Assembly (NCBI GenBank): GCA_050250665.1
Contig: JBFWOF010000078.1
Location: 1 to 21,255, forward strand
DNA from: JADKFD01 sp050250665
Lineage (GTDB): Bacteria; Pseudomonadota; Gammaproteobacteria; Xanthomonadales; SZUA-5
Reading direction: 5' to 3'
Length of the DNA: 21,255 nucleotides
In this document: piece by piece, positions 14,970 to 21,255 of the stretch
Layout: every line of letters starts with the position of its first letter
Numbering within the stretch: the stretch's first letter is position 1
Made by a program: the position numbers and the translations under genes
The notes under the pieces: model-generated
What the model was told of the DNA's origin: nothing
What the model saw: only the letters and a program-made list of their open reading frames with translations
The model's database searches: none

Positions 14970-17285
14970 TCAGAAGCGGTAGGCCACGCTGAAGGTGGTC
15001 ACCCACACCGAGTAGTCCGGGCTGCTTTCACCCAGCGTGATCACGTTGGCCAGCTGGTTCGGCGCCACGCCATCGACCGCCCAGTCAGACTCTGAGTAAT
15101 CCTCATAGGCAAAGCGCAGACGGAAGTTGATGTCCTTGCGCCAGCGGTAGTCAGCCCACAGGCTGGCCGAATTCAGATCGCTCTCGGAAGTCGGCAGCGG
15201 TGCGGAGGTCAGAGACGGGCCGGTGGTCGTGAAGACGTCGGAGTCGGCTCGTGAATTGACCAGGTCGAATCCGACCTTGACGCGGTCTTCCATGAAACTG
15301 GCATTCAGGCCGGCGCCATAGGTGAGTACGTAGTCGCGACTGTTGACGGTCCAGTTGCGGTTGGGATCGTTGTACTGACTGCCGCGCACGCCACCGCCCG
15401 AGTACTGACGACCATCCTGGTCGTTGTCGTAGCGGTCCTCGGCTGCGAAGGCATACACCGAGAAGCGGTTGGTGGGTGCCCAGGTGACGTCGACATTCAA
15501 GCTTCTGACGCGCGAGAAGGTCAGACCCAGCTCGGAGTTGTTGTAGTCATCCTCGCTGTAGCTGTAGCTGGCGCTGAGCGAGACTTCGTCGGCCGGCATG
15601 AAGCTGGCATAGAGTTCGCCGTTTTGACGCTTGCGGTCAGCCTGGTTGAACTTGCGCAATCCCGGCAGGTTCTCGAAGGGGAAGCCGCCGACGAAGGGCT
15701 GCAGCGTGTTGTAGTAATCCGGCGAATAGCCGCCGATCAGCGTTTCGTAGCCCAGATATTCGCTGCCACCATCGCGCTTGGCGTTGTTGAGGCGCAGGCC
15801 ACCTGTCCAGAAGCCGCCGGTATCGATGGCGAAGTTAAGGGAGAAGCGATCCTCATCGATCCTTTCGCGCTCCTGGTGTGGTCGCTCGGTCTTGCGGAAT
15901 TCGGCTTCGCCGTCGACCCGCAGCCAATCACTGGCGCGCCAGCCGGCATCCAGGCGGAAGCGCTCGTCCTTGTAGCTCTTGGGCTCGTTGAAGCGCCTCA
16001 CACCACTGTTGAGCGCGACATTCTGGGCGTTTGAATCTCCACCGATGTAGACGAACTCCTGATGATGGGTCTTGTTATCACGCTCGTCGTACTTGAAGCT
16101 GGCGCCGAGTGAAACCGTGTCCCATGGCTGGCCCGTCAGTCGCAGACCGACATGGGTGACATCCACCTCGCCATCCAGCGAGCTCTCGGGGAGCGGTTGG
16201 GTGATGGTTGCCGCCAGTACCGGATTGATGGTGTAGGGCAGGAAGGTATCGTTCTGGGTGGCGCGGCCAATGGAGACGTCGCCAACCAGTCGCATGGTCT
16301 TGGAGAAGTTGTAGCCGCCGGTCAGATTGAGTTGATGGAACTCGTTGTCGGGTTCCAGTCCCACCTGACCCTGTCCGTTCGGGAATCCGGCCGAGCTGTC
16401 CCAACCGCTGATGGCGGAATAGGGGTTTTGCCAAGCTAGGCCCGCATTGTCGTTGTCGAAAAGCGAGACGTAGTAGCCAATGCTGAACTGCTTGGTAGCG
16501 TCGGCAAAGGACAGCACCGCATCCAGCTGCTGAGTCAGATAGTCAACCGGTTCCGGTGCCAGCACCGCACGCGGATTACCACCGGAATTGCCGATGGTCA
16601 GTGCGGTGACCTTGTTGCCATCTTTCTTTTCGCGGGTGTAGTCGGCCGCGAAACTCCAGCCCGAGGGCAGCACCACATCACCGCCGATATTGGCGCGCTG
16701 GCGGCCGTGCTCGATGCCATAGGTGCGCAGATTGGAGCCCAGCTGGCTCATCTGCGCCGTGGTCTGTCCGCCGACCCAATTGCTCGGCAGTGTCAGATTG
16801 CTGCTGCCGGCTCCGGCAAAGAAGGTCTGTGAGTCCTGCAGTTGGTAATGCGGGATCTCGTCGAAGCCGAGGTGGAAGTTGTAGCTGCCCTGTCTGCCGA
16901 ATTCGAACATCAAGTCACGCGACTCGATGCCCAGATTGCGACCGGTCAGGCGCCAGTAGCTGGCGTCGCCGCCATCCCAGGGACCGCCGCGCTGATAGAT
17001 GTCCAGATTGACGACCGGGAACAGGCCATCATCCTCAAGACCGGTGTAGCGGCCGAACCGCCAGGAAGAATTGGAGACGTGGCCGACACCGATCTCGATC
17101 TCGCTCTTGATGACGGTCTGGTCTTCCAGCAGCTGTTCGGTGTCTACCCCGTCCCCCTCATCATCGGAGTCCTGGGCGTGAATGCCGCTGCTGGCCAGCG
17201 CTGCGGCGAAGATTGAAGCGATCAGTGTTCCGCGGCGCAGCACGTCGCGAATGGCCTGGCTGAGCAAATTGCGTTCTGTGTTCAT
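14970..17285 (-). CDS. MtrB/PioB-family outer-membrane beta-barrel (decaheme-associated)
   Basis: A 771-residue protein with a signal peptide (cleavage probable after GIHA, residue 37) and a long run of alternating amphipathic strands ending in the aromatic C-terminus FSVAYRF, as expected for a large outer-membrane barrel. Strand phrases such as LTGRNLGIESRDLMFEFGRQ, YNFHLGFDEIPHYQ and YGIEHGRQRANIGGDVVLPS are typical of MtrB/PioB porins, which sheath a decaheme cytochrome so electrons can cross the outer membrane. It lies 32 bases after the decaheme gene with a GAGG-type ribosome-binding site. I find no cysteine in the protein, so the N-terminal CXXC motif of Shewanella MtrB is absent. Whether it serves metal respiration, electron uptake or another exterior substrate cannot be told. 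Confidence 0.88.
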   Translation of the reverse strand: MNTERNLLSQAIRDVLRRGTLIASIFAAALASSGIHAQDSDDEGDGVDTEQLLEDQTVIKSEIEIGVGHVSNSSWRFGRYTGLEDDGLFPVVNLDIYQRGGPWDGGDASYWRLTGRNLGIESRDLMFEFGRQGSYNFHLGFDEIPHYQLQDSQTFFAGAGSSNLTLPSNWVGGQTTAQMSQLGSNLRTYGIEHGRQRANIGGDVVLPSGWSFAADYTREKKDGNKVTALTIGNSGGNPRAVLAPEPVDYLTQQLDAVLSFADATKQFSIGYYVSLFDNDNAGLAWQNPYSAISGWDSSAGFPNGQGQVGLEPDNEFHQLNLTGGYNFSKTMRLVGDVSIGRATQNDTFLPYTINPVLAATITQPLPESSLDGEVDVTHVGLRLTGQPWDTVSLGASFKYDERDNKTHHQEFVYIGGDSNAQNVALNSGVRRFNEPKSYKDERFRLDAGWRASDWLRVDGEAEFRKTERPHQERERIDEDRFSLNFAIDTGGFWTGGLRLNNAKRDGGSEYLGYETLIGGYSPDYYNTLQPFVGGFPFENLPGLRKFNQADRKRQNGELYASFMPADEVSLSASYSYSEDDYNNSELGLTFSRVRSLNVDVTWAPTNRFSVYAFAAEDRYDNDQDGRQYSGGGVRGSQYNDPNRNWTVNSRDYVLTYGAGLNASFMEDRVKVGFDLVNSRADSDVFTTTGPSLTSAPLPTSESDLNSASLWADYRWRKDINFRLRFAYEDYSESDWAVDGVAPNQLANVITLGESSPDYSVWVTTFSVAYRF

Positions 17286-17317
17286 GGCATACCTCGCATG
17301 ACAATCAGCGACTGGGG

Positions 17318-18250
17318 TCAGCGTGTGAAGCGCGCGCCGGAGGGATGGTTGGTTCCGTGCACTTCGCTATGGCAGTTCATGCAATTCCTGCCCAGCATCT
17401 GCTGCGCGCCGCTCGGACGATTGAGGCCCGGCAAGCCGGTGCCACTGTAGGCAGTGGATGGATGAAACTGCGCCGCGTGACAGGTCTGGCAAAGCCACGG
17501 GCCGCGTTGCTTCAGCATCGATGTATGCACGGATCCGTGTGGGGAATGGCAAATGGTGCAGTCTTCAGAAGCCGGCTGGTGTTCCCAGAGGAAGGGGCCG
17601 CGCTTCTCGGCATGACACATGTAGCAGGTGTCATTGACGGTGTTCTTGACCAGATTGCCGCTGCCGGTGCCACCATGGGGAGCATGGCAGCCGGTGCAGC
17701 TCATTTCGCCATCGCGCAGCGGATGGGTATAGGGCTTGACCAGATTGGCGCGCTGATTCTTGTGGCAGGTAATGCAAACCGCAGGCTGCGACACCTTGTC
17801 CAACACCGGGTCTTGCGCCGCATGAGGCGAATGACAATTGGTGCAGGAAACGTTCTCGATCTGGTGGCGGCTGCCCTGCCACTCGGTCAGATGTTTGCCG
17901 ATATGGCAGCTCTGACATACTTCATTGCCGACGCGGGCGTCGGCTTCGTGGAATGTGATGTCGGGCGGCGAGTCTTCCTGATCCATGTGAGCCTCGCTGG
18001 GTCCATGGCAGGCAACGCAGGCGTGGTTGGACATGGGCGTGCGTTCATCGGCAACCACTGCGTGCTTGGTCTTGAGGATCGACAGCACCGGATGCTCGGC
18101 TTCCTCGTCGTGACAACGCACGCATTTGCGATAGCCAGGGTCGCTGGCACCGGTGCCCGAAGCGATTGCCGGTCCGGTGGCCCAGGCAAAGAGAAACAGG
18201 GCGATTCCTGTGAGTAATGTAGCGCGGGTTTGCTTGTTATACGTCCGCAT
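17318..18250 (-). CDS. DmsE/MtrA-family decaheme c-type cytochrome
   Basis: A 310-residue periplasmic cytochrome with a signal peptide (cleavage likely after PAIA, residue 30) and exactly ten CXXCH heme sites, starting at residues 43, 78, 112, 136, 159, 185, 209, 231, 254 and 290. Distal histidines are plentiful (TKHAV, GSRHQIENVSC, SPHAA, WEHQPASEDC, SPHGS). Length and heme count fit MtrA/DmsE/PioA, the electron wire inserted into an MtrB-type barrel. The ATG at 18250 is chosen because a GGAGG site (18256-18260) lies 5 bases upstream and a proper signal peptide follows; the open frame 87 bases longer lacks both. It probably receives electrons from the mono-heme cytochrome upstream. Confidence 0.92.
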   Translation of the reverse strand: MRTYNKQTRATLLTGIALFLFAWATGPAIASGTGASDPGYRKCVRCHDEEAEHPVLSILKTKHAVVADERTPMSNHACVACHGPSEAHMDQEDSPPDITFHEADARVGNEVCQSCHIGKHLTEWQGSRHQIENVSCTNCHSPHAAQDPVLDKVSQPAVCITCHKNQRANLVKPYTHPLRDGEMSCTGCHAPHGGTGSGNLVKNTVNDTCYMCHAEKRGPFLWEHQPASEDCTICHSPHGSVHTSMLKQRGPWLCQTCHAAQFHPSTAYSGTGLPGLNRPSGAQQMLGRNCMNCHSEVHGTNHPSGARFTR

Positions 18251-18370
18251 GATGTCCTCCCTGCAACTCGATGAACCCCAGTACCTGGATCGGCAATGAC
18301 CGCATGTTGATCCACGGTCAGGCCAATGTGTCGCCACCTTTCAGCTCATGAATTCGCAGTCATCGCTTCT

Positions 18371-18402
18371 TTGGCTGGCCCCGTCGAATGGGGAGGAGCC
18401 AA
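18371..18402. other. Stem-loop in the leader region of the decaheme gene
   Basis: TTGGCTGGCCCC (18371-18382) can pair with GGGG-AGG-AGCCAA (18390-18402) around the loop GTCGAAT, with a small internal bulge. It lies between the FNR-type box at 18513 and the start codon at 18250, so it would be in the mRNA leader if transcription starts near the box. The remainder of the 514-base gap 18251-18764 shows no gene. Confidence 0.35.
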
Positions 18403-18512
18403 TGAGAATTCGGGGCGGACAACTGAACACCCGGAATCACCACCAAGGCAATGACGCTTCGAAGTCCTGAGCTAATGTTGGCTTAGGCTGAACCCTTCAG
18501 TGCTCGCGAATA

Positions 18513-18526
18513 TTGATCAACGTCAA
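18513..18526 (-). promoter_or_regulatory. FNR/ANR-type box upstream of the decaheme-mtrB genes
   Basis: TTGAT-CAAC-GTCAA on the plus strand matches the FNR/ANR/DNR consensus TTGAT-N4-ATCAA at nine of ten positions. Its centre is about 270 bases upstream of the decaheme start. I see no clear -10 hexamer at the class II distance, so promoter position is uncertain. Confidence 0.6.
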
Positions 18527-18719
18527 TGTTCGGTGACGAAAAGGCTTTGCTGGTGTGATGATGGCAACGCAAGGGAGCGACGATGTTGGATGTCTGGCCA
18601 TTGCTGTTCAGTTGCTGCTGACTGGCGTTGCACCAGCGCGGCAGAATCGGCGAACTGAAGGGCAGGGCGGTCGGGATTCGCGGGCCTGGGCCAGGATGAG
18701 TACAGGATTCATCCGAAAG

Positions 18720-18755
18720 CCGCGTCGGTAGCAGAAGTCAGCACTACCGACGCGG
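18720..18755 (-). terminator. Terminator-like hairpin after the mono-heme cytochrome gene
   Basis: CCGCGTCGGTAG (18720-18731) is the exact reverse complement of CTACCGACGCGG (18744-18755), a 12 bp stem with a 12-base loop, 9 bases beyond the stop codon. On the minus strand it is followed by CTTTCGG, only a short T-run. It probably separates the mono-heme cytochrome transcript from the decaheme genes. Confidence 0.65.
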
Positions 18756-18764
18756 ACCGATCGC

Positions 18765-19103
18765 TCAGTGTGTGAGCAACCATTGGGCGAGATTGGACAA
18801 CTGCGCCGGGTCAGTCGTTTTGATCTTCTTGTGGGCTTCCTTCTCGCCGTCTATCTCGACCATCGGGCCCGTGGTGATGGCCTTGATGATCAATTCCTCG
18901 GCATCAGGCTTGCCCTTGAAATCCTCGGCCATCTTCTTGAGTGATGGGCCGGACTTGGTCTTGGTAGGGTGATGGCAGCTGCTGCAGCGGTTGCTCTTCA
19001 TCAGTGCTTCCGCCTGCTTGGCGTCGACCGCATGTGCCGGGTTCATTCCGGACAGCGCGAAGCACAGTGAACCGATGAACATCAGAGTGAGCGTGGACTT
19101 CAT
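18765..19103 (-). CDS. Mono-heme class I cytochrome c, periplasmic
   Basis: A 112-residue precursor with a signal peptide (cleavage likely after PAHA, residue 25) and one heme site CSSCH at residues 40-44, near the N-terminus of the mature protein as in class I (c551/c555-like) cytochromes. Met81 in TTGPMVEIDG is a candidate sixth heme ligand, and the C-terminal helix is SNLAQWLLTH. An AAGGAG site lies 7-8 bases before the chosen ATG; the longer open frame lacks a signal peptide at its start. It is placed between an inner-membrane cytochrome b/multiheme pair and the decaheme conduit, so a periplasmic shuttle is the natural role. A perfect FNR-type box lies upstream. Confidence 0.88.
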   Translation of the reverse strand: MKSTLTLMFIGSLCFALSGMNPAHAVDAKQAEALMKSNRCSSCHHPTKTKSGPSLKKMAEDFKGKPDAEELIIKAITTGPMVEIDGEKEAHKKIKTTDPAQLSNLAQWLLTH

Positions 19104-19239
19104 CAACGACTCCTTGAAATGGGGCCACCAGGGCCGACGTTTGCGAACAGCCTCAGTTCCTGACAGGGGCGACCCAAGGGCCGTCAGCGCCGAATTGCCG
19201 GACCGCAAGAGGCACAGACTGCCATTATGGCACCGAGAC

Positions 19240-19245
19240 AGCGTA
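19240..19245 (-). promoter_or_regulatory. -10 box toward the mono-heme cytochrome gene
   Basis: On the minus strand the hexamer is TACGCT (TAnnnT). Its first base is 29.5 bases from the centre of the FNR-type box at 19268-19281, exactly the class II spacing that puts the box at -41.5. The predicted start site is near 19233. Confidence 0.5.
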
Positions 19246-19267
19246 GGTCATCGCAGGCGCAAGCGTG

Positions 19268-19281
19268 TTGATGTCGATCAA
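19268..19281. promoter_or_regulatory. Perfect FNR/ANR-type palindrome in a divergent intergenic region
   Basis: TTGAT-GTCG-ATCAA matches the FNR/ANR/DNR consensus at all ten specified positions. It lies between the mono-heme cytochrome c gene (start 19103, minus) and the small membrane protein gene (start 19415, plus). A TAnnnT hexamer stands at about class II distance on both sides, so one dimer could activate both promoters. The two box types (FNR, ANR, DNR or related CRP-family regulators) cannot be distinguished from the site. Confidence 0.75.
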
Positions 19282-19304
19282 GCGGGGTGGCACAGGCAGC
19301 GCAC

Positions 19305-19310
19305 TACACT
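19305..19310 (+). promoter_or_regulatory. -10 box toward the small membrane protein gene
   Basis: TACACT (TAnnnT) begins 30.5 bases from the centre of the FNR-type box, within one base of ideal class II spacing. The predicted start site is near 19317, about 98 bases before the ATG at 19415. Confidence 0.5.
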
Positions 19311-19414
19311 AAAGGAGCAAGATTGGAGTCGGATCGGAGCCCCACCGACACCGCCTGCCATGAGGGTTGGCCTTTCCCCCCCCCTGTTCCTGTTACTCAG
19401 GATTCGTAGCCGCC

Positions 19415-19588
19415 ATGTCCAAGCTGATTCTTCAGGTCAAACGCATCATCCTGTTCCTGATCTCTCCCTTCATCGCGCTCGCGTATATGGCGGCCATTCC
19501 CATCGTGGCGGTGAGCATGCTGAAGGAGATCCGAAAAGCCAGGGTCGGCGACAACGGTGAGTCCATTGACGGGCATCAAACGCCTTAG
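19415..19588 (+). CDS. Small single-pass or hairpin membrane protein, divergent from the cytochrome c gene
   Basis: A 57-residue reading frame: a basic N-terminus (MSKLILQVKRI), a hydrophobic stretch of ~24 residues with a central Pro (FLISPFIALAYMAAIPIVAV), a charged segment MLKEIRKARVGDNGES and a polar tail. The composition is that of a genuine small inner-membrane protein and not of a GC-rich shadow frame. It is the only plus-strand gene within the electron-transfer cluster and shares the FNR-type box with the cytochrome c gene. No strong Shine-Dalgarno sequence precedes the ATG. I do not recognise a family. Confidence 0.55.
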   Translation: MSKLILQVKRIILFLISPFIALAYMAAIPIVAVSMLKEIRKARVGDNGESIDGHQTP

Positions 19589-19702
19589 GCTGCCTTTTGC
19601 CGATGCCGCGGCAAGCGGGCATTCGTCCGCAGCTACTCCATCCGCAGACCTTCCGCCTCGCCGCCGAGCGCTCGGCCGACACGACGCCTGCAATGCTGCG
19701 CT

Positions 19703-20374
19703 TCAGCTTTTCGCCGGGCTTTCTGGCGCCTTCGCTGAGGGGCTGGCTGCTGCCTCATCCTCCACTTCCTCATAACCGGTAATCATAGCCTTGGTATGAG
19801 CTCCGGCTGTGTGGCCAAGCGTGATCAGATAGAGGTGAGACAGCAGAAAGCCGAGAAAGGCGATGGAGAGCAGGACATGCGCCGTAGACACCACGCGCAC
19901 GCCGCCAAGCAGATCGATCTGGTTGGCAAACCTGCTGGCGTCCCAGAGCAACAGCCCGGTATAGAACTGCACGGGCAGCATCAGCAACATGACGATCTGA
20001 TAGGTCATGGCCTGCATGGGATTGAACTTCTGGGCTTTGCTCACCCGGTGCGGATTCGGCTCGCCGCGCAAAATTCCATAGCTGTAGAAGTAGATCTGCT
20101 TGAACATCGCCGGGAAATACCTGCTCGGGCGCAATTCCGGCTGGTAGATCCGGATGTTGTCAGAGAACAGGTAGTAAAACAGCCAGAGCAGGAAGTTGGC
20201 GCCGAGCAGGAAGCCCAGCCAGTTGTGCAGTACCACTGCATTTCTGAAGGACATCAGGTCAATCGTTCCCGCATACCTGATCTGCAGGCCGGTGAAGATC
20301 AACAGCAGTATTGCGGCGGCGTTGATCCAGTGCCAGATTCTGACTGGGAGTGGGTGGACGTAGATCTTCTGCAT
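19703..20374 (-). CDS. PhsC-type (thiosulfate reductase / Ni-hydrogenase-like) cytochrome b subunit
   Basis: A 223-residue inner-membrane di-heme cytochrome b. The N-terminus QKIYVHPLPVRIWHWINA and TGLQIRYAG are typical of this family, which carries electrons between quinone and a periplasmic partner. Heme-ligand candidates are His15, His50, His166 and His180 (with His188 near), placed in four predicted membrane helices. The tail EDEAAASPSAKAPESPAKS is low-complexity. It follows the multiheme cytochrome gene by 28 bases, so the two probably form one quinol dehydrogenase or quinone reductase complex. The catalytic subunits of thiosulfate reductase or hydrogenase are absent, so those names describe only the fold. 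Confidence 0.88.
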   Translation of the reverse strand: MQKIYVHPLPVRIWHWINAAAILLLIFTGLQIRYAGTIDLMSFRNAVVLHNWLGFLLGANFLLWLFYYLFSDNIRIYQPELRPSRYFPAMFKQIYFYSYGILRGEPNPHRVSKAQKFNPMQAMTYQIVMLLMLPVQFYTGLLLWDASRFANQIDLLGGVRVVSTAHVLLSIAFLGFLLSHLYLITLGHTAGAHTKAMITGYEEVEDEAAASPSAKAPESPAKS

Positions 20375-20380
20375 GGCCAT

Positions 20381-20385
20381 CTCCT
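20381..20385 (-). promoter_or_regulatory. Ribosome-binding site that sets the cytochrome b start
   Basis: AGGAG on the minus strand lies directly against the ATG at 20380 but 6 bases before the ATG at 20374. Correct spacing therefore favours 20374 (MQKIYVHP) over the in-frame starts at 20380 and 20401. Confidence 0.6.
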
Positions 20386-20402
20386 GCGATCCTGTCGGCA
20401 TC

Positions 20403-21255
20403 TCATCGACCGCCGCTGTCGTCCGCTGATTTCTGTTTTTGCGAGCTTGTCTGTGACGCGATGAGTTCTCGGCTGCGCTTTTCGCGTGCCCTGCGAAACC
20501 ACCATCTGGCAGTCATGTGGGCGCCAATTCCGCCGACCAGACCAAGGAACACGAGCGCCATCAAGTAGTCGAGCAGTTTGATACGGGTACTGCCGAGTAC
20601 GTAAAAGCCACGGATCGAGTCTATCGAGAACGCCGAGTTCAGCACGTCCTCGCGTACGCCATGCCGCAGCGGTCTGCCATCGGGGCCAGCCATCGTGAGA
20701 ATCACGCTCTGGAAGGTCTGGGCGCCGGACTGATGACAAGCCTTGCAATCGGCAATGGCCTTCGACTTGTCAGCCAGCTGATGGGCTTCAACGCCGCTGC
20801 TGACTTCCAGGCGCCCGCGCAAGACGATCTTGCCCTGGTCCTCTTCCTTCGTGAAGTCCTTGAGTAATCCCAATAGCGCACGATCATCAAGACCCTGGCT
20901 GGTCTGGTCGGCCGCCTTGGTCAGACGCACGAACTGCGGAACTCCGCTCTTTTCGATCAACTGCGTGCGCTCACGACCGACTTCGTGGTGGAGCCGCAAA
21001 TTTACTCGTCGCTGTGCGTCTGGCGCGTGGCAGGCCGGACATGAAATCGCTTCGAAATGCAATTTGGAATTGGGAAGCCACACCTCGTGCAGCTTCAGCG
21101 CGTCCTTGTGGCAACTCAAGCAGGTATCGCGGATCCCGGACCCCAGAGACGCAGCTTTGACTCCGTGAGCCTGATGGCACCCTGAGCACACCGGACCCGG
21201 GTTCTTCTTGTTGCCACGGGCGAGGCCGTGCACGTCCTTGGCGGTTGCTTCGAAG
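20403..21255 (-). CDS. Membrane-anchored multiheme c-type cytochrome (5' partial)
   Basis: The frame continues through the window edge (FEATAKDVHGLARGNKK), so the true start is outside. Four CXXCH sites are visible, at residues 23, 45, 72 and 170 of the part seen; VCSGCHQAHGV spacing suggests more hemes upstream. A ~90-residue segment without hemes (residues 77-169) precedes the last one, and a single hydrophobic helix (LLDYLMALVFLGLVGGIGAH, about residues 222-241) anchors the C-terminus, followed by a basic cytoplasmic tail (WWFRRAREKRSRE). With the cytochrome b gene next to it, this looks like the periplasmic half of an inner-membrane quinone oxidoreductase similar in layout to Cbc-type complexes. 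The exact family is not recognised. Confidence 0.85.
   Translation of the reverse strand, partial: FEATAKDVHGLARGNKKNPGPVCSGCHQAHGVKAASLGSGIRDTCLSCHKDALKLHEVWLPNSKLHFEAISCPACHAPDAQRRVNLRLHHEVGRERTQLIEKSGVPQFVRLTKAADQTSQGLDDRALLGLLKDFTKEEDQGKIVLRGRLEVSSGVEAHQLADKSKAIADCKACHQSGAQTFQSVILTMAGPDGRPLRHGVREDVLNSAFSIDSIRGFYVLGSTRIKLLDYLMALVFLGLVGGIGAHMTARWWFRRAREKRSRELIASQTSSQKQKSADDSGGR

Noticed and set aside
19703..21255. A thiosulfate reductase or tetrathionate reductase operon.
   Set aside because: Only the cytochrome b resembles PhsC; no molybdopterin subunit or iron-sulfur subunit is visible.

Overview
The window looks like part of a high-GC chromosome of a gammaproteobacterium, possibly a Xanthomonadales relative. 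This placement is an inference from REP-type repeats, an Rhs locus, FNR/ANR-type boxes and the gene families present. No rRNA, tRNA or CRISPR array was seen.

Region 1 (1-3709) is an accessory patch. It begins inside an Rhs-repeat protein whose C-terminal tip resembles a GIY-YIG (URI-fold) nuclease toxin. A 272-residue AT-richer gene of the kind expected for an immunity protein follows 3 bases later. Next come a REP-type inverted repeat, a decayed REP-associated tyrosine transposase (RAYT), an unrecognised 128-residue gene, and a C-terminal fragment of what looks like a longer REP/IS200-type transposase.

Region 2 (3819-11163, minus strand) is one compact ten-gene operon for a multisubunit Mrp-type cation/proton antiporter. 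In transcription order it reads MrpE, F, G, an MbhD/MbhE-like (DUF4040) protein, MrpB, MrpC, MrpD, a second NuoL/MrpA-type antiporter subunit, a small two-helix membrane protein, and a third divergent antiporter-like subunit. Almost every junction overlaps. The order matches the membrane module of Mbh-type complexes, but no hydrogenase or other peripheral arm is present.

Region 3 (11414-14586, plus strand) holds two genes. The first is a large predicted lipoprotein whose last ~145 residues are a type IV pilin domain without a prepilin-peptidase site. The second is an N-formylglutamate amidohydrolase-like enzyme. A 3' zone with REP elements and a hairpin separates them from the next, convergent block.

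Region 4 (14970-21255, mostly minus strand) appears to encode a route for electrons from the quinone pool to the cell exterior, or the reverse. In transcription order it has a membrane-anchored multiheme cytochrome c (cut by the window edge), a PhsC-type cytochrome b, a mono-heme cytochrome c, a DmsE/MtrA-type decaheme cytochrome and an MtrB/PioB-type outer-membrane barrel. Two FNR/ANR-type boxes lie in its intergenic gaps. One is a perfect TTGAT-N4-ATCAA palindrome with a -10-like hexamer correctly spaced on each side. It sits between the mono-heme cytochrome and a divergent 57-residue membrane protein, which suggests shared oxygen-responsive control.
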